Positions 36,803 to 47,174 are shown, numbered from the stretch's first letter. The stretch: 64,000 nucleotides of DNA from Clostridiales bacterium UBA1390 (GCA_002305315.1 DBQQ01000017.1:1-64000), one strand, 5' to 3'. Notes: generated by a model not told the origin, from the sequence alone. Made by a program: numbers and translations.

Positions 36803-36819
36803 GTCAGCACCCCGACGCG
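36803..36819 (+). repeat. 17-bp direct repeat flanking the dprA-comM gap, copy 1
   Basis: GTCAGCACCCCGACGCG lies in the leader of dprA and is repeated with one change at 37023-37039 in the comM start region. The two copies have the same orientation, thus opposite relative to their genes. Confidence 0.7.
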
Positions 36820-36841
36820 GCAGGCTAAACCTGTGCCCTAT

Positions 36842-36870
36842 ATTATACCGTTTTTTTTCACGCTTGTACA
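36842..36870 (-). promoter_or_regulatory. Promoter of dprA-topA-codY
   Basis: TGTACA, 17 bp, TATAAT on the minus strand. The -10 is perfect and the -35 matches four of six positions. The leader is about 60 nt. Confidence 0.7.
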
Positions 36871-36882
36871 GACCCAAACACA

Positions 36883-36926
36883 AATATTCTGAAAATAGTA
36901 GTTGTTTCTGTCATTTTCTGAAAAAT
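36883..36926. promoter_or_regulatory. Two CodY-box-like sites
   Basis: AATATTCTGAAAATA (36883-36897) and CATTTTCTGAAAAAT (36912-36926) each match the known CodY consensus AATTTTCWGAAAATT at 13 of 15 positions. They lie upstream of the dprA -35 and between the two divergent promoters. The match is seen directly; binding by CodY is inferred. Confidence 0.6.
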
Positions 36927-37022
36927 CAGATCTTTTTCTCCTATTTTATATTTTCACCGAAAAAAACACTTTTCTTTAAAAAACACCAGCCAACCACCCT
37001 AAAAAAAGCGACAATATAGAGT

Positions 37023-37039
37023 GTCAGCACTCCGACGCG
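37023..37039 (+). repeat. 17-bp direct repeat flanking the dprA-comM gap, copy 2
   Basis: GTCAGCACTCCGACGCG differs in one base from the copy at 36803-36819. It begins just after a weak -10 (TATAGA, 37015-37020) and ends shortly before the comM ribosome site. Confidence 0.7.
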
Positions 37040-37060
37040 CATCATGAAAGGAGGTTTCCT

Positions 37061-38578
37061 ATGTTTTGTTCTATCCCAAGCTGTACCCTATTCGGTACCT
37101 CCGGCGCGCCGGTTCGCGTCGAAACCACCCTGTATTCCGGTCTGCCCAACTTCTATATTGTGGGACTGCCGGACAGCATTGTTCGTGAATCTAAGGAACG
37201 GATCCGTTCTGCCCTACATAGCAGCGGTCTTCCTTTTCCCACCAAGCGTATCACCGTCAATCTGGCGCCGGCCCATTTGAAAAAAGCCGGAGCTGCTCTG
37301 GATTTTCCAATTGCCATCAGCATTCTGTGTGCCGAAGGACTCCTTCCCCACGAAGAGGGAAGCCCTCTGTCGGAGGCCATGCTGATCGGAGAACTCTCTC
37401 TAAACGGCGAACTGCGCCCCATCCCCGGCGCGCTGGCCATGGCGTACTGCGCCAGAAACCTGGGACTCCGCCGTCTCCTTCTTCCTTCTGAAAACGCAGA
37501 AGAAGCCGCCTTACTGGACGGCTTAGAAGTCATTGGTATTCATACATTAACAGAAGCCATTCACTATCTTCGCGGCTTCTGTTCTCTTGATTCTGCGCCT
37601 CATCAACTGCCCCGGCTCTCCGTTGGAGATCCCAGCCCACTGCAGGCCTTCATGGGGCAGCCTCTTACGTTGCGTGCGCTCTCTGTTTCCGCTGCCGGCA
37701 TGCATCCCATTCTGCTCTGGGGACCTCCCGGAACTGGCAAAACCATGGCGGCGCAGTCCCTCTGCGCGCTGCTTCCACCTTGGACGCAGGAGGAATTTCT
37801 GGAAACAGGGGCTATCTACAGCAGCCTGGGGCTTCCGCTTCCGAGAGAACGCCCCTTCCGGGCGCCCCATCATACCATCTCCATCAGCGGTCTCGCCGGA
37901 GGCGGCCAGCCCATTCATCCAGGAGAAATCACATTGGCTCACCATGGCGTCCTGTTTCTGGATGAACTGCCGGAATTCTCCCGCTCTGTACTGGAGGTTC
38001 TGCGGCAGCCATTAGAAGAACATGTGATCCGAATCCGGCGCTCCCACGCCAGCCTGGCCCTGCCTGCGGATTTTCTCCTTATTGCCAGCATGAATCCTTG
38101 TCCCTGCGGCTATTATCCGGACCGCTCCCGCTGTCAATGCAGTGACGCCCAGATCCAACGGTATCTAGGGCACCTCTCCGGCCCTCTTCTCGATCGGCTG
38201 GATCTGGGCGTCCTGCTGGGAAATCCGGATTACGAAGACTTAACCCCGCTTCCCTCTGGTGTGGTCGATACGCTTCGCCACTCGGTCCTTCAGGCCCATG
38301 CCATACAGGCGAAGCGTTACAAGGATCTTCCCTATCAGTATAACGCCCATATCCCCCCTGCGGACCTTTCCCGATTCTGCTTCCTATCACCCGAGGGGGA
38401 AGCTCTGCTGAAAGCAGCCTATCAGCACTACAAAATGAGTATACGAGGAATGCACCGGGTTCTGAAAATCGCACGTACGCTGGCCGATCTGTCTGGGCAA
38501 TCCGCTATCGGCTTACCTCATCTGCAGGAAGCCATTCAGCTGCGATGCCCCGACTTTCAGAGCATGATCTCGGCTTAA
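37061..38578 (+). CDS. comM: YifB/ComM family Mg-chelatase-like AAA ATPase
   Basis: AAA+ protein related to the ComM branch-migration helicase, which aids integration of DNA during transformation. An N-terminal Lon-like S5 fold (about 1-165; [20 protein letters not shown]) is followed by the ATPase domain with Walker [15 protein letters not shown] (about 222) and Walker [13 protein letters not shown] (about 300), and [13 protein letters not shown]-terminal helical domain closes it. 505 aa is standard. AAAGGAGG precedes the ATG at 37061. It is divergent from dprA, giving two DNA-uptake genes on one regulatory region. Its stop overlaps the stop of ispF by three bases. Confidence 0.95.
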   Translation: MFCSIPSCTLFGTSGAPVRVETTLYSGLPNFYIVGLPDSIVRESKERIRSALHSSGLPFPTKRITVNLAPAHLKKAGAALDFPIAISILCAEGLLPHEEGSPLSEAMLIGELSLNGELRPIPGALAMAYCARNLGLRRLLLPSENAEEAALLDGLEVIGIHTLTEAIHYLRGFCSLDSAPHQLPRLSVGDPSPLQAFMGQPLTLRALSVSAAGMHPILLWGPPGTGKTMAAQSLCALLPPWTQEEFLETGAIYSSLGLPLPRERPFRAPHHTISISGLAGGGQPIHPGEITLAHHGVLFLDELPEFSRSVLEVLRQPLEEHVIRIRRSHASLALPADFLLIASMNPCPCGYYPDRSRCQCSDAQIQRYLGHLSGPLLDRLDLGVLLGNPDYEDLTPLPSGVVDTLRHSVLQAHAIQAKRYKDLPYQYNAHIPPADLSRFCFLSPEGEALLKAAYQHYKMSIRGMHRVLKIARTLADLSGQSAIGLPHLQEAIQLRCPDFQSMISA

Positions 38579-39051
38579 TGCACTTCTTCCAACAGGCAGA
38601 CGACCTCGGCCTCGATCCCTTCTTCCCGGCCCGTGAAACCGAGCTTCTCTTCGGTCGTCGCCTTCAGATTGATTCTTTCGGGCTCACATCCCATGACCCG
38701 TGCCAGCGCAGAGCGCATCTCGGGGAAGTATCCACCCAACTTCGGGCGCTGCGCAATCACAACGCCATCTATGTTGCCAATCCGATACCCTGCCTCAGTC
38801 ACTTTCTTCATCACCTGCTCTAACAGAATCAGGCTGTCAATCCCCGCATACCTGGGATCCCGATCCGGAAACCACTGTCCAATATCCCCCTGCCCGATGG
38901 CGCCCAAAAGGGCGTCCATCAGGGCATGGGTAAGAACATCCGCATCGGAGTGCCCCAGGAGCCCTAACGTGTGGGGAATCTCCACACCTCCGATGATAAG
39001 TTTTCGATCCGGCACCAGCCGATGCACATCATATCCGATTCCAATTCTCAT
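38575..39051 (-). CDS. ispF: 2-C-methyl-D-erythritol 2,4-cyclodiphosphate synthase
   Basis: MEP-pathway enzyme forming ME-cPP. Starts [20 protein letters not shown], where Asp8 and His10 bind zinc, with His42 in [18 protein letters not shown]. The segment [20 protein letters not shown] is the CDP-binding hallmark. The start at 39051 gives 158 aa, the family size; upstream codons in frame belong to the end of the ABC exporter gene. The ribosome site is weak (AGGG five bases before). It follows the exporter pair by 19 bases and converges with comM. Confidence 0.96.
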   Translation of the reverse strand: MRIGIGYDVHRLVPDRKLIIGGVEIPHTLGLLGHSDADVLTHALMDALLGAIGQGDIGQWFPDRDPRYAGIDSLILLEQVMKKVTEAGYRIGNIDGVVIAQRPKLGGYFPEMRSALARVMGCEPERINLKATTEEKLGFTGREEGIEAEVVCLLEEVH

Positions 39052-39070
39052 CTTTTCCCTGCCTTTCTCA

Positions 39071-40846
39071 TTATGAAATGAAGCGAGTCTGTGTGGTGTA
39101 CAGGGTATAATAATGTCCCTTCTTCGCCATGAGCTCCTCATGCGTCCCCGCTTCCTCGATATTCTTATGATTGATCACCATGATGCGGTCCGACTTGCGA
39201 ATCGTAGAGAGACGGTGCGCTATGACAAAAGAAGTCCGTCCCTTCAGCAGATTCTCCAGTCCTTTTTGTAACGCCTGTTCCGTTCTGGTGTCAATGCTGG
39301 AAGTCGCTTCATCCAGAATCAAGATCTTAGGATTGGCCAGAAGCGCTCTTGCAAAGGAAATCAGCTGCCGCTGTCCCACGGACAATCGGCTGCCCCGTTC
39401 ATTTACCTGCGTCTGGTATCCCCTTTCCATCTCCATGATGAACTCGTGCGCACAGACAGTCTTTGCGGCCTCAATGACCTCCTCATCAGTCGCATCCAGT
39501 TTCCCGTATCGAATATTATCCATGATCGTGCCGGAGAAAATGAAACTATCCTGCAGCATTACGCCCATCTGATTTCGGAGGGACTGTAATGTCACCTTCG
39601 AGATGTCATAGCCATCGACGCGAATCTGACCCTTCTGGATATCGTAGAAACGGCTGATCAGGTTAATCACAGTTGTCTTCCCGGCACCCGTGGGCCCCAC
39701 CAGCGCAATACTCTGTCCTGGATCCACATGAAAGCTCAGATCCTCCAGAATCGGCATTCCCGGCTCATACTCAAACGTGACATGATCGAATTCGACCTCC
39801 CCTTCTATGGGGGGAAGATCTATTGCGTCCGGCGCATCCTGAATCCTGGGATCTTCATCAATCGTCTCAAAGATTCGCTCTAGGTACGCCATATTCGTAA
39901 TCACCTGATTATAGAAATTGCTCAGGTTGATGACGGGAGACCATAGCCGTCCCGTGAATCCCAGGAAAGCGATCAATGTGCCCGCCGTTACAGAATGTTC
40001 CAGCAAAGCAATTCCCACCAGAATCACCGCGCCATTCGCCAGCGTGGAGATGATCTCAATCGAGGGCGTCACCAGGTTATTCAACCGAATCGCCCGCATC
40101 CAGGTCTTTCGATAATCGTCCTGTACATCATCCAGGATCTGTGCGTTATAATCTTCCCGCACAAAAGACTGCGTCACCTTCATGCCCGCCAGACTCTCAT
40201 GCACATAAGCGTTGAGATTCGATGATTTGTTGCCCACACGCTGCCAGGCCACGCGATTCCAGGTCTTTAAGCGGAACACCACAAAGATCATGATCGGCAT
40301 AGCCGCCAGGCACACAAGTGTCAACACCGGATCCATGAAAAACATGATGACCAGCACAATGATCAGGCTGAATCCTTCTGCCAATACATTGACCAGGCTT
40401 CCAGAAAGCAGGTCACTTACCGAATTGACATAGTTGACCACCCTTACGATAATCTTTCCGTGGGGACGGTCATCGTAAAAGGAAAACGGCAGCTTCTGCA
40501 GATGCACAAACAGATCTTTACGCATCGTCAAAATGATCGTCTGTCCCAGCTCATTGACGACTTTAATTCGTTTCTTCAGACAGACCGCGCTGACAAAAAT
40601 AAGAACAGCAAAAACGGCGCAAAGAATCACCAATTTCTGCACATCCCTCTCCGGGATCACCCTATCAATCGTCTCCTTGACCAAAAGAGGAATGATGATA
40701 TTGGCCACACTGGCTAAAAGCATCAGAAACAGCGCGAAGACAAGCTGTTTTCTATGTGGTTTCAAATAGCCGAACAACCGCTTCAGATGTTTGAAATTGA
40801 ACTCCTGCTGCAGGGTTTCATCCACGTTATATACGTTACGCGCCAT
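39071..40846 (-). CDS. ABC exporter half-transporter, catalytic-site partner
   Basis: Fused membrane and ATPase half-transporter of 591 aa. Six transmembrane segments occupy about 35-330. The ATPase domain shows [19 protein letters not shown], signature [16 protein letters not shown] and Walker [12 protein letters not shown] with the catalytic Glu. The signature is LSVGQ instead of LSGGQ. The upstream gene has the opposite fault (Asp for Glu), so the two form an asymmetric heterodimer with one consensus ATP site, as in BmrCD or LmrCD. Its ATG overlaps the stop of the partner (TAATG). Substrate unknown; lipids or drugs are usual. Confidence 0.92.
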   Translation of the reverse strand: MARNVYNVDETLQQEFNFKHLKRLFGYLKPHRKQLVFALFLMLLASVANIIIPLLVKETIDRVIPERDVQKLVILCAVFAVLIFVSAVCLKKRIKVVNELGQTIILTMRKDLFVHLQKLPFSFYDDRPHGKIIVRVVNYVNSVSDLLSGSLVNVLAEGFSLIIVLVIMFFMDPVLTLVCLAAMPIMIFVVFRLKTWNRVAWQRVGNKSSNLNAYVHESLAGMKVTQSFVREDYNAQILDDVQDDYRKTWMRAIRLNNLVTPSIEIISTLANGAVILVGIALLEHSVTAGTLIAFLGFTGRLWSPVINLSNFYNQVITNMAYLERIFETIDEDPRIQDAPDAIDLPPIEGEVEFDHVTFEYEPGMPILEDLSFHVDPGQSIALVGPTGAGKTTVINLISRFYDIQKGQIRVDGYDISKVTLQSLRNQMGVMLQDSFIFSGTIMDNIRYGKLDATDEEVIEAAKTVCAHEFIMEMERGYQTQVNERGSRLSVGQRQLISFARALLANPKILILDEATSSIDTRTEQALQKGLENLLKGRTSFVIAHRLSTIRKSDRIMVINHKNIEEAGTHEELMAKKGHYYTLYTTQTRFIS

Positions 40847-42597
40847 TATTCCTCACCCCCTTCTCCCATGCCTTCCTTAACAATGCCCATTTGCTGACAG
40901 TAGATTTCGTAATAGTGTCCCTTTAAGGCCAGCAACTCGCTATGTGTCCCGCGTTCCACGATCTCTCCATGATCCAGCACCAGGATCTGATCCGCATCTT
41001 TTACAGAAGAGATACGATGGGCAATGACGAAACGAGTTTGACGGCTCTGCTGCTTTTTCAATCCGTCAAAGACCCGGAACTCCGTTTCCATATCCAGCGC
41101 CGAGGTCGTATCATCCAGAATCAGGATATTCGGATGCACCAGGAGCGCACGCGCCAATGCCAGACGCTGCTTCTGTCCTCCAGAAAGTCCTACGCCTCGT
41201 TCTCCAACGATCGTATCAAACCCTTCTGGAAACTGGGTGATAAACTCCGTAGCCCCGGCCAATTCCGCGGCCTGTTCTACCTCGTCCATAGACGCCTTGG
41301 GATTCCCGTACGCGATATTCCCTTCGATCGTATCCGAAAACAGAAATACGTCCTGCATCGTCATGGCTATCTTTTTGCGGAGCTTATACTTGTCCAGATC
41401 CTTCACATTGATGTTGTCGATGTAAACTCCGCCAGAACTCACGTCGTAAAAACGCATGATCAGGTTCATCATCGTGGATTTTCCCGCACCAGTGGCCCCC
41501 ATGACCGCCACCGTCTGTCCCGGTTCTGCCTTAAAGGAAATGTTTTTCAGGATCATTTCCTTATCATAACGGAATGATACATCGCGAAACTCTATCGCGC
41601 CACTCACCGGAACCTCCCGCGGTCTTTCCGGATTCTTGATCGTAGTCTCCACAAATGCCACGGTCTTCATCTTATCATAAGCGGCCACAAATCTCATCAG
41701 ATCGTTCAAAAGCCATCCGAACTGCCGCAGCGGATTATTGACAGCCCACAGATATCCATTGATCATGACAAGATCCTCAATGGACATGCTCCCACTCAGG
41801 CACATGCCGCCGCCCACGGCAATCATAATGAAAGAAAGGCTGACCGCAAGCGCATCCATGATTGGGATATACCGCGCCTGCATCCGAGCCGCCGCCAGAT
41901 TAGCCTCTTTGTATGCTTCATTTCTCTGGTCAAACTTCTCGATCTCGTAGTCTTCCTTGGCAAACGCCTTGACCACACGATTTCCGCTGATATTTTCCTG
42001 AACCATAGAATTAAGGCGAGAATATTCCTCCCGCACTTCCACATGCGCACCGCGAATATGGCTGGCCATCTGAATCGCCAGCACAAAAATAAACGGCGCT
42101 ACAATCAGAAGAATCAACGTAAAAGTCACATTAATCCGAAACATCATGACCAACGCAAAGATAAATGTACAAAGGTTGATCACGAGCTGATAGACTACAA
42201 AAGCTACGAAAACTCGTATCGCCTCGATATCACCTGTCAGCCGGGACATCAGATCTCCCACACGGTTTTTATCGAAAAACCGAAAATCCATGCGCTGAAT
42301 CCTTCGATAGATGTCATCTCGAATCTGACAAATCACCTTCTGCGAGACATCCTCAAAGATCCACAAATAAACATATCGCAGCGCCGCAATCAGCAGTGCC
42401 GCTCCCAGCATCAACCACAAATAGGGCATCAGCCGTTCTGTCAGGCCCTGACCAATGACCTCTCCTACAATCTTTCCGGTAGCATATGGCGAAACCATAG
42501 AAAGGCCAGCTACAGCGATTGTAAGAATCAATGCCGCAGCAAATGCCCATGCGTACCGTCGAATATAGGACCATACATATTTGAGTGCTTCCTTCAT
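40846..42597 (-). CDS. ABC exporter half-transporter, degenerate-site partner
   Basis: Second half-transporter, 583 aa from the ATG at 42597 (MKEALKYVWSYIRRY), which has GGTGGGAG upstream. A longer frame reaches 42627, but its codon there is GTG and the predicted start of transcription lies at about the same place, so it is unlikely. Six membrane segments are followed by the ATPase domain: Walker A GATGAGKSTMMNLIMRFYD, signature LSGGQKQRLALARALL and Walker B LILDDTTSALD. Asp replaces the catalytic Glu, the mark of the BmrC/LmrC-type subunit. It is first in the operon with the partner and ispF, divergent from the AraC regulator. Confidence 0.92.
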   Translation of the reverse strand: MKEALKYVWSYIRRYAWAFAAALILTIAVAGLSMVSPYATGKIVGEVIGQGLTERLMPYLWLMLGAALLIAALRYVYLWIFEDVSQKVICQIRDDIYRRIQRMDFRFFDKNRVGDLMSRLTGDIEAIRVFVAFVVYQLVINLCTFIFALVMMFRINVTFTLILLIVAPFIFVLAIQMASHIRGAHVEVREEYSRLNSMVQENISGNRVVKAFAKEDYEIEKFDQRNEAYKEANLAAARMQARYIPIMDALAVSLSFIMIAVGGGMCLSGSMSIEDLVMINGYLWAVNNPLRQFGWLLNDLMRFVAAYDKMKTVAFVETTIKNPERPREVPVSGAIEFRDVSFRYDKEMILKNISFKAEPGQTVAVMGATGAGKSTMMNLIMRFYDVSSGGVYIDNINVKDLDKYKLRKKIAMTMQDVFLFSDTIEGNIAYGNPKASMDEVEQAAELAGATEFITQFPEGFDTIVGERGVGLSGGQKQRLALARALLVHPNILILDDTTSALDMETEFRVFDGLKKQQSRQTRFVIAHRISSVKDADQILVLDHGEIVERGTHSELLALKGHYYEIYCQQMGIVKEGMGEGGEE

Positions 42598-42632
42598 CGT
42601 TCTCCCACCTTTCCGGGTGTTTTTCACCGCCT

Positions 42633-42638
42633 ATTATA
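42633..42638 (-). promoter_or_regulatory. Perfect -10 box before the ABC exporter operon
   Basis: TATAAT on the minus strand, 36 bp before the chosen start codon, with TG directly in front. No good -35 is seen at 16-18 bp, so the promoter may need an activator. Confidence 0.45.
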
Positions 42639-42805
42639 CAGAAGGAGAGAAGTTATGGAATGGTTTTTTCGAATATAAACCTGTACAAATCTTAACCTTT
42701 TCAACGATGGATCAATCCATTTTTGCTTTTTTTCGACTTCTTCTTCCGTTTTTGTGTTTTTTGAATTTCTCCATCTTTTTGCTGGATTTTTTCTAAGTTA
42801 TCCGC

Positions 42806-42811
42806 TATAAT
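42806..42811 (+). promoter_or_regulatory. Perfect -10 box before the AraC-type regulator
   Basis: TATAAT 40 bp before the ATG at 42852, in a very T-rich stretch. The -35 (TGGATT, 17 bp upstream) is poor. Confidence 0.45.
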
Positions 42812-42851
42812 GAAAATATCAAAGGAATCTATACTACAGAGGAGGATCTTT

Positions 42852-43709
42852 ATGCATCCCTTTCAAATCAGCGCAGAGGATTTTAACCCCAAAGTGCTCT
42901 TTCAATATAAATCTCATGTAAAACCACGTCCGATCAGTCACAGCCACGATTTTTTGAGCACACACTATGTCGTTTCCGGCCACTGCATGTTCGAAGTAGA
43001 TGGTAAGGAATATCTGGTAAAAAAGGATGATGTCATCATCATCAATCCCGGTGTTTCCCATCATTCTATTCCCATCGAGGGAACAGATTGCGTCATCTTC
43101 TATCTGGGAATCGACGAGTTATATATCAAGGGCTATCCAAAGAATTTCATCCCAATCAACAGCACAATTATTTCTATTCGTAAATATATTCACGAATTAT
43201 ATAATTGTTATCACAACATTGTTAGTGTGCAAGAAAAAAAGGAAACGTTATGGGCTCTGATGGCGAAGGAGCTCTCTCTTCAATTCCTGGTGATTCTTCT
43301 CAAAGAGCTCTCTCCCCAGGCGACCAACAACCTTTCCGACTATTTTCATCTGGAGACCTATGACAAGGCCACCATCGCGCAAACGATTACCAATTACTTT
43401 CATGAGAATTACATGAAAAAGATTTCTATTGAAGAGATTGCCAAGTCCACCTATCTCAGCACCACCTACATCACGAAGATTTATAAGGAGATTACCGGAG
43501 ATACTCCGATCAATTACCTGATCAATCTGCGCATGGAAAAGGCCCGCGAAATTCTGAGTGAAGGGCATTTTTCTATCCAGACTGTTGCCAAACGCGTGGG
43601 GTATGATGATCCTTATTATTTCAGCAAACTATTTAAGAAAAAATTCGGGTATTCTCCCTCCACATTCAAATCCCAGGCCCGTGAAATGGCTGCCAGCAGC
43701 AAGGCATAG
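42852..43709 (+). CDS. AraC family transcriptional regulator
   Basis: DNA-binding regulator of 285 aa. The N-terminal cupin domain (about 1-110) shows SHSHDFLSTHYVVSGHCMFE and INPGVSHHSIPIEGTD. Two helix-turn-helix motifs follow near 190-280: SIEEIAKSTYLSTTYITKIY and FSIQTVAKRVGYDDPYYFSK, with the closing KKFGYSPSTFKSQ. I use the ATG at 42852, which follows GAGGAGG; the frame opens 14 codons earlier without a ribosome site. It is divergent from the ABC exporter operon, so it may control it. The ligand is likely a sugar or other small molecule, not known. Confidence 0.93.
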   Translation: MHPFQISAEDFNPKVLFQYKSHVKPRPISHSHDFLSTHYVVSGHCMFEVDGKEYLVKKDDVIIINPGVSHHSIPIEGTDCVIFYLGIDELYIKGYPKNFIPINSTIISIRKYIHELYNCYHNIVSVQEKKETLWALMAKELSLQFLVILLKELSPQATNNLSDYFHLETYDKATIAQTITNYFHENYMKKISIEEIAKSTYLSTTYITKIYKEITGDTPINYLINLRMEKAREILSEGHFSIQTVAKRVGYDDPYYFSKLFKKKFGYSPSTFKSQAREMAASSKA

Positions 43710-43727
43710 TAGGGTATGCCATACAGA

Positions 43728-43772
43728 AGCGCCCGTGAATGGCAGATCTTATTTTTCACGGGTGCTTTTTTA
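43728..43772 (+). terminator. Terminator of the AraC-type gene
   Basis: AGCGCCCGTGAA and TTCACGGGTGCT pair with one G-T wobble around a 15-nt loop, then a run of T follows. The 130 bases after it, up to the tRNA terminator, show nothing I can name. Confidence 0.88.
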
Positions 43773-43903
43773 GCCCTCAATCCGTAAAATGCCAGTGATT
43801 TGATCTTGTCATAAGAAGAATCAAGCTAGGCTCTATGGGCAGGACAACCTTTTCATAATTATCCCGTGGCTTCTACAATGGAGAAAGCTTCCCTCTCTCC
43901 ACA

Positions 43904-43945
43904 AAAAAAAACCGCCTAGACAATGGCTTGTCTAAGCGGTTTTTG
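43904..43945 (-). terminator. Terminator of the tRNA cluster
   Basis: On the minus strand AAACCGCTTAGACA and TGTCTAGGCGGTTT pair and are followed by a run of T. It lies just past tRNA-Arg. Confidence 0.88.
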
Positions 43946-43948
43946 AGG

Positions 43949-44022
43949 TGCGCGCAGTAGGATTCGAACCCGCGGCCTTCTGGTCCGTAGCCAGACGCTC
44001 TATCCAGCTGAGCTATGCGCGC
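43949..44022 (-). tRNA. tRNA-Arg (ACG)
   Basis: Cloverleaf with acceptor GCGCGCA/TGCGCGC, D-arm TAGCTCAGCTGGATAGAGC, anticodon loop CTACGGA (ACG) and T-arm GGGTTCGAATCC. CCA is not encoded. Confidence 0.95.
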
Positions 44023-44026
44023 ACAA

Positions 44027-44097
44027 AGCGGGTGATGGGAATCGAACCCACGTATCCAGCTTGGAAGGCTGGTGTTCTACCATTGAACTACACCCGC
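44027..44097 (-). tRNA. tRNA-Gly (TCC)
   Basis: Acceptor GCGGGTG/CACCCGC, D-arm TAGTTCAATGGTAGAACA, anticodon loop CTTCCAA (TCC), T-arm GGGTTCGATTCCC. The gap to tRNA-Arg is four bases. Confidence 0.95.
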
Positions 44098-44113
44098 AAA
44101 CACTCTGTACGAG

Positions 44114-44186
<73 letters not shown>

Positions 44187-44211
44187 GTATGTATTCAGTA
44201 TTCAATTAAAG

Positions 44212-44298
44212 TGCCGGAGACCGGGATCGAACCGGTACGGTCTGATTAGGACCGCAGGATTTTAAGTCCTGTGCGTCTGCCAGTTTCGCCACTCCGGC
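44212..44298 (-). tRNA. tRNA-Leu (TAA)
   Basis: Class II tRNA with a long variable arm. Acceptor GCCGGAG/CTCCGGC, anticodon loop CTTAAAA (TAA), T-arm CCGGTTCGATCCCGG. It reads UUA and UUG. Confidence 0.95.
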
Positions 44299-44313
44299 AG
44301 AAGGACCAAAGTA

Positions 44314-44394
44314 TGCGGATGAAGGGACTCGAACCCCCACGCCGTAGGCGCTAGAACCTAAATCTAGTGCGTCTGCCAATTCCGCCACATCCGC
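44314..44394 (-). tRNA. tRNA-Leu (TAG)
   Basis: Class II tRNA with variable arm CGCCTACGGCGT. Acceptor GCGGATG/CATCCGC, anticodon loop TTTAGGT (TAG), T-arm GGGGGTTCGAGTCCC. It is the first gene of the cluster. Confidence 0.95.
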
Positions 44395-44426
44395 GGGAGT
44401 GTCCGCTTACCTCAGCGACGGGTATT

Positions 44427-44455
44427 ATCATACCATAATCCACATGCAAAGTCAA
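44427..44455 (-). promoter_or_regulatory. Strong promoter of the tRNA cluster
   Basis: TTGACT and TATGAT with exactly 17 bp between them on the minus strand, about 35 bp before tRNA-Leu (TAG). Confidence 0.88.
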
Positions 44456-44503
44456 CACTTTTTTGAAAAACTTTTTCTAAAAATGCATTCTTCTTCATTA
44501 CTT

Positions 44504-44554
44504 AGGAAAAGAATCGAGAAACTTCTGACTCTTTAGACTATCAGAAGTTTCTCG
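44504..44554 (-). terminator. Terminator of adhE
   Basis: CGAGAAACTTCTGA and TCAGAAGTTTCTCG form a perfect 14-bp stem with a 12-nt loop; on the minus strand it is followed by ATTCTTTTCC. The T run is broken, but the stem is long. Confidence 0.75.
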
Positions 44555-44570
44555 TCTCTTCAATATATGC

Positions 44571-47174
44571 TTACTCGCCGTAATAGGCCTTCCGATAGAT
44601 TTCCTCGATTTCCTCAATCAACGGATATCTGGGGTTCGCTGTCGTACACTGGTCTTCAAACGCACGCGTCGCCAGACCATGCAGACCGTCCATAAAGGTC
44701 TTCTCATCCACACCGCACTCTTTAATGGTCTGAGGCTCGTTCAGGCTCTTGCTCAGATCACGAATCGCCTGAATCAGATTCTTCACCTGCTCCTCGATCG
44801 TGTTGCCCCCCAGATTCAGATACCGGGCAATCTGCGCATATCGCTCCGTAGCGATAAACTCGCTGTACTTGGGGAAAATCGTAAACTTCGTCGGCTTCTG
44901 CGCATTGTATTCAATCACATAGGGCAGCAGTACGGAGTTGGCACGACCATGCGGAATATGGTATTCGCCACCCAGCTTATGCGCCATAGAATGGTTGATT
45001 CCCAGGAAGGCATTGCTGAATGCCATACCTGCAATACAGGAAGCATTGTGTATCTTCTCTCTGGCCTCTTCATCCTGCGGATTATTATAGCTGCGGCGCA
45101 GATACTTGAAGACCAGCTCGATGGCATGAATCGCCAGTCCGTCTGTATAATCCGATGCCATGACCGAAACATAGGCCTCAATCGCATGCGTCAGTACATC
45201 CATACCTGTGTCTGCCGTAATGCTCTTCGGCATGGTCAGAACAAACTGCGGATCGATAATGGCTACATCCGGCGTCAGCTCGTAATCGGCCAACGGATAC
45301 TTGATATTTCCATTCTTCTTGTCTGTAATGACGGAGAAGGAGGTCACTTCGGAGCCGGTACCGCTGGTCGTCGGAATCGCGACCATCTTGGTCTTCTTGC
45401 CCAGATTGGGGAAGTGGAATGCTCTCTTACGGATATCCATAAACTTCAGACGCAATCCATCGAAACTGGTATCCGGATGCTCATAGAAGAGCCACATTCC
45501 CTTTGCCGCATCGATGGCGGAACCACCGCCCAGCGCGATGATGACATCCGGCTGGAAGTTGCGCATAGACTGTACGCCGCGCATGATCGTCTCTACCGAA
45601 GGATCCGGTTCTACCTCAGAGAAAATCTCACAATGGCAATAGCTTGCTCTTCTTCTTAAATAGAACAGAAGCTTATCCACATATCCCAATTTCACCATCG
45701 AAGGATCCGATACGATGAAAGCTCGGCTGATGTCCGGCATAACTTCCAGATACTGCACAGAATCCTTCTCAAAATAGATTTTCGGCGGAATCTTAAACCA
45801 CTGCATATTTACCCTCCGCTTCGCGACTCGCTTTTTATTGATCAAATTGACCGAAGATACATTCGATGTGGTGGAATTGTGGCCAAAAGAGCCGCATCCC
45901 AGCGTCAGAGACGGTGTATTGGTATTATAGATATCACCAATGGCTCCCTGAGAAGAAGGAGAATTCACAATGATACGTCCTACCTTCATCTCTTCTCCGT
46001 AACGCACACACAGATCATTATCGTTAGAATGGATGACAGCAGAATGTCCCAGACCGCCTAACTCCAGCATCTTCTTCGCATAGGCAAATCCCTGCTCCTC
46101 ATTCTCCGAAACAAAGTACGCGAGTACAGGGGACAGCTTCTCCAGAGACAACGGGTACTCTCTTGACGGATACGGCAGCGGCGCCAGAAGAATCTTGGTC
46201 TTGGCCGGTACTTGCACCCCAGCAGCTGCAGCAATCTTCTCTGCGGGCTGTCCTACCACCGCAGGATTGACCGCCATCTTGTCCAGATTGATCACATACT
46301 TGGTGACCTTCTCCACTTCTTCCGGATTCAGGAAATAGCAGTTATTCGCCTTCATGAAGGATTCAAACTCATCCTTGATTTCCTGATCCACAATTACAGC
46401 CTGTTCCGAAGCACAGATCATACCGTTATCAAACGTCTTGGAAATCATCAGATCCGTGCAGGCACGACGCACATCCACATTCTTATTGATGTAGCAAGGC
46501 ACGTTACCGGGTCCTACACCGAGCGCCGGCTTACCCGCGCTATACGCGGATTTCACCATGCCTGAACCGCCTGTTGCCAGAATCATGGATACTCCCGGAT
46601 GATTCATCAGTCCCATAGTGGCATCCATGGAAGGCACCTCGATCCACTGGATACAATGCTCTGGAGCGCCATGCTGAATGGCTGCCTCTCTTAAGATTCT
46701 CGCAGCCTCCGCAGAACACTTCTGCGCACTGGGATGAAACGCAAAGATAATGGGATTACGAGTCTTTGCACAAATCAACGACTTGAACATCGTCGTAGAT
46801 GTGGGGTTCGTCACCGGGGTCACACCCGCAACCACGCCGACGGGTTCCGCAATCTCCACATAGCCTTCCATGTCATTCTCATCGATGACACCCACGGTCT
46901 TCTGCTTCTTAATATTATGCCAGATATATTCTGTCGCAAACAAATTCTTGATGACTTTGTCTTCCATTACGCCGCGCTTTGTTTCGTCGTAAGCCAGCTG
47001 TGCCAGATACATATGCTGGTCCAGTCCTGCCAAAGCCATAGCATGCACAATCTCATCCACCTGCTCCTGCGTCATGGACATGTATTCTTCCAATGCCTTT
47101 TCCGCGTTTGCGACCAGTTGATCGATCATTGCGCCTACATCGACTGTCTGCGTATTCTCTACTTGCTTAGCCAT
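44571..47174 (-). CDS. adhE: Bifunctional acetaldehyde-CoA / alcohol dehydrogenase
   Basis: Fermentation enzyme that turns acetyl-CoA into acetaldehyde and then ethanol, regenerating NAD; it forms long filaments called spirosomes. The N-terminal aldehyde dehydrogenase half has the catalytic Cys in [13 protein letters not shown] (about 254) and [10 protein letters not shown]. The C-terminal iron-dependent alcohol dehydrogenase half starts near 450 and shows [26 protein letters not shown] and the iron-binding [20 protein letters not shown] set the start at the ATG at 47174 (MAKQVENTQ), which has GGAG about nine bases upstream; the ATG five codons earlier has none. 867 aa is the family size. A Rex-like site and a long inverted repeat lie upstream. 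Confidence 0.97.
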   Translation of the reverse strand: MAKQVENTQTVDVGAMIDQLVANAEKALEEYMSMTQEQVDEIVHAMALAGLDQHMYLAQLAYDETKRGVMEDKVIKNLFATEYIWHNIKKQKTVGVIDENDMEGYVEIAEPVGVVAGVTPVTNPTSTTMFKSLICAKTRNPIIFAFHPSAQKCSAEAARILREAAIQHGAPEHCIQWIEVPSMDATMGLMNHPGVSMILATGGSGMVKSAYSAGKPALGVGPGNVPCYINKNVDVRRACTDLMISKTFDNGMICASEQAVIVDQEIKDEFESFMKANNCYFLNPEEVEKVTKYVINLDKMAVNPAVVGQPAEKIAAAAGVQVPAKTKILLAPLPYPSREYPLSLEKLSPVLAYFVSENEEQGFAYAKKMLELGGLGHSAVIHSNDNDLCVRYGEEMKVGRIIVNSPSSQGAIGDIYNTNTPSLTLGCGSFGHNSTTSNVSSVNLINKKRVAKRRVNMQWFKIPPKIYFEKDSVQYLEVMPDISRAFIVSDPSMVKLGYVDKLLFYLRRRASYCHCEIFSEVEPDPSVETIMRGVQSMRNFQPDVIIALGGGSAIDAAKGMWLFYEHPDTSFDGLRLKFMDIRKRAFHFPNLGKKTKMVAIPTTSGTGSEVTSFSVITDKKNGNIKYPLADYELTPDVAIIDPQFVLTMPKSITADTGMDVLTHAIEAYVSVMASDYTDGLAIHAIELVFKYLRRSYNNPQDEEAREKIHNASCIAGMAFSNAFLGINHSMAHKLGGEYHIPHGRANSVLLPYVIEYNAQKPTKFTIFPKYSEFIATERYAQIARYLNLGGNTIEEQVKNLIQAIRDLSKSLNEPQTIKECGVDEKTFMDGLHGLATRAFEDQCTTANPRYPLIEEIEEIYRKAYYGE

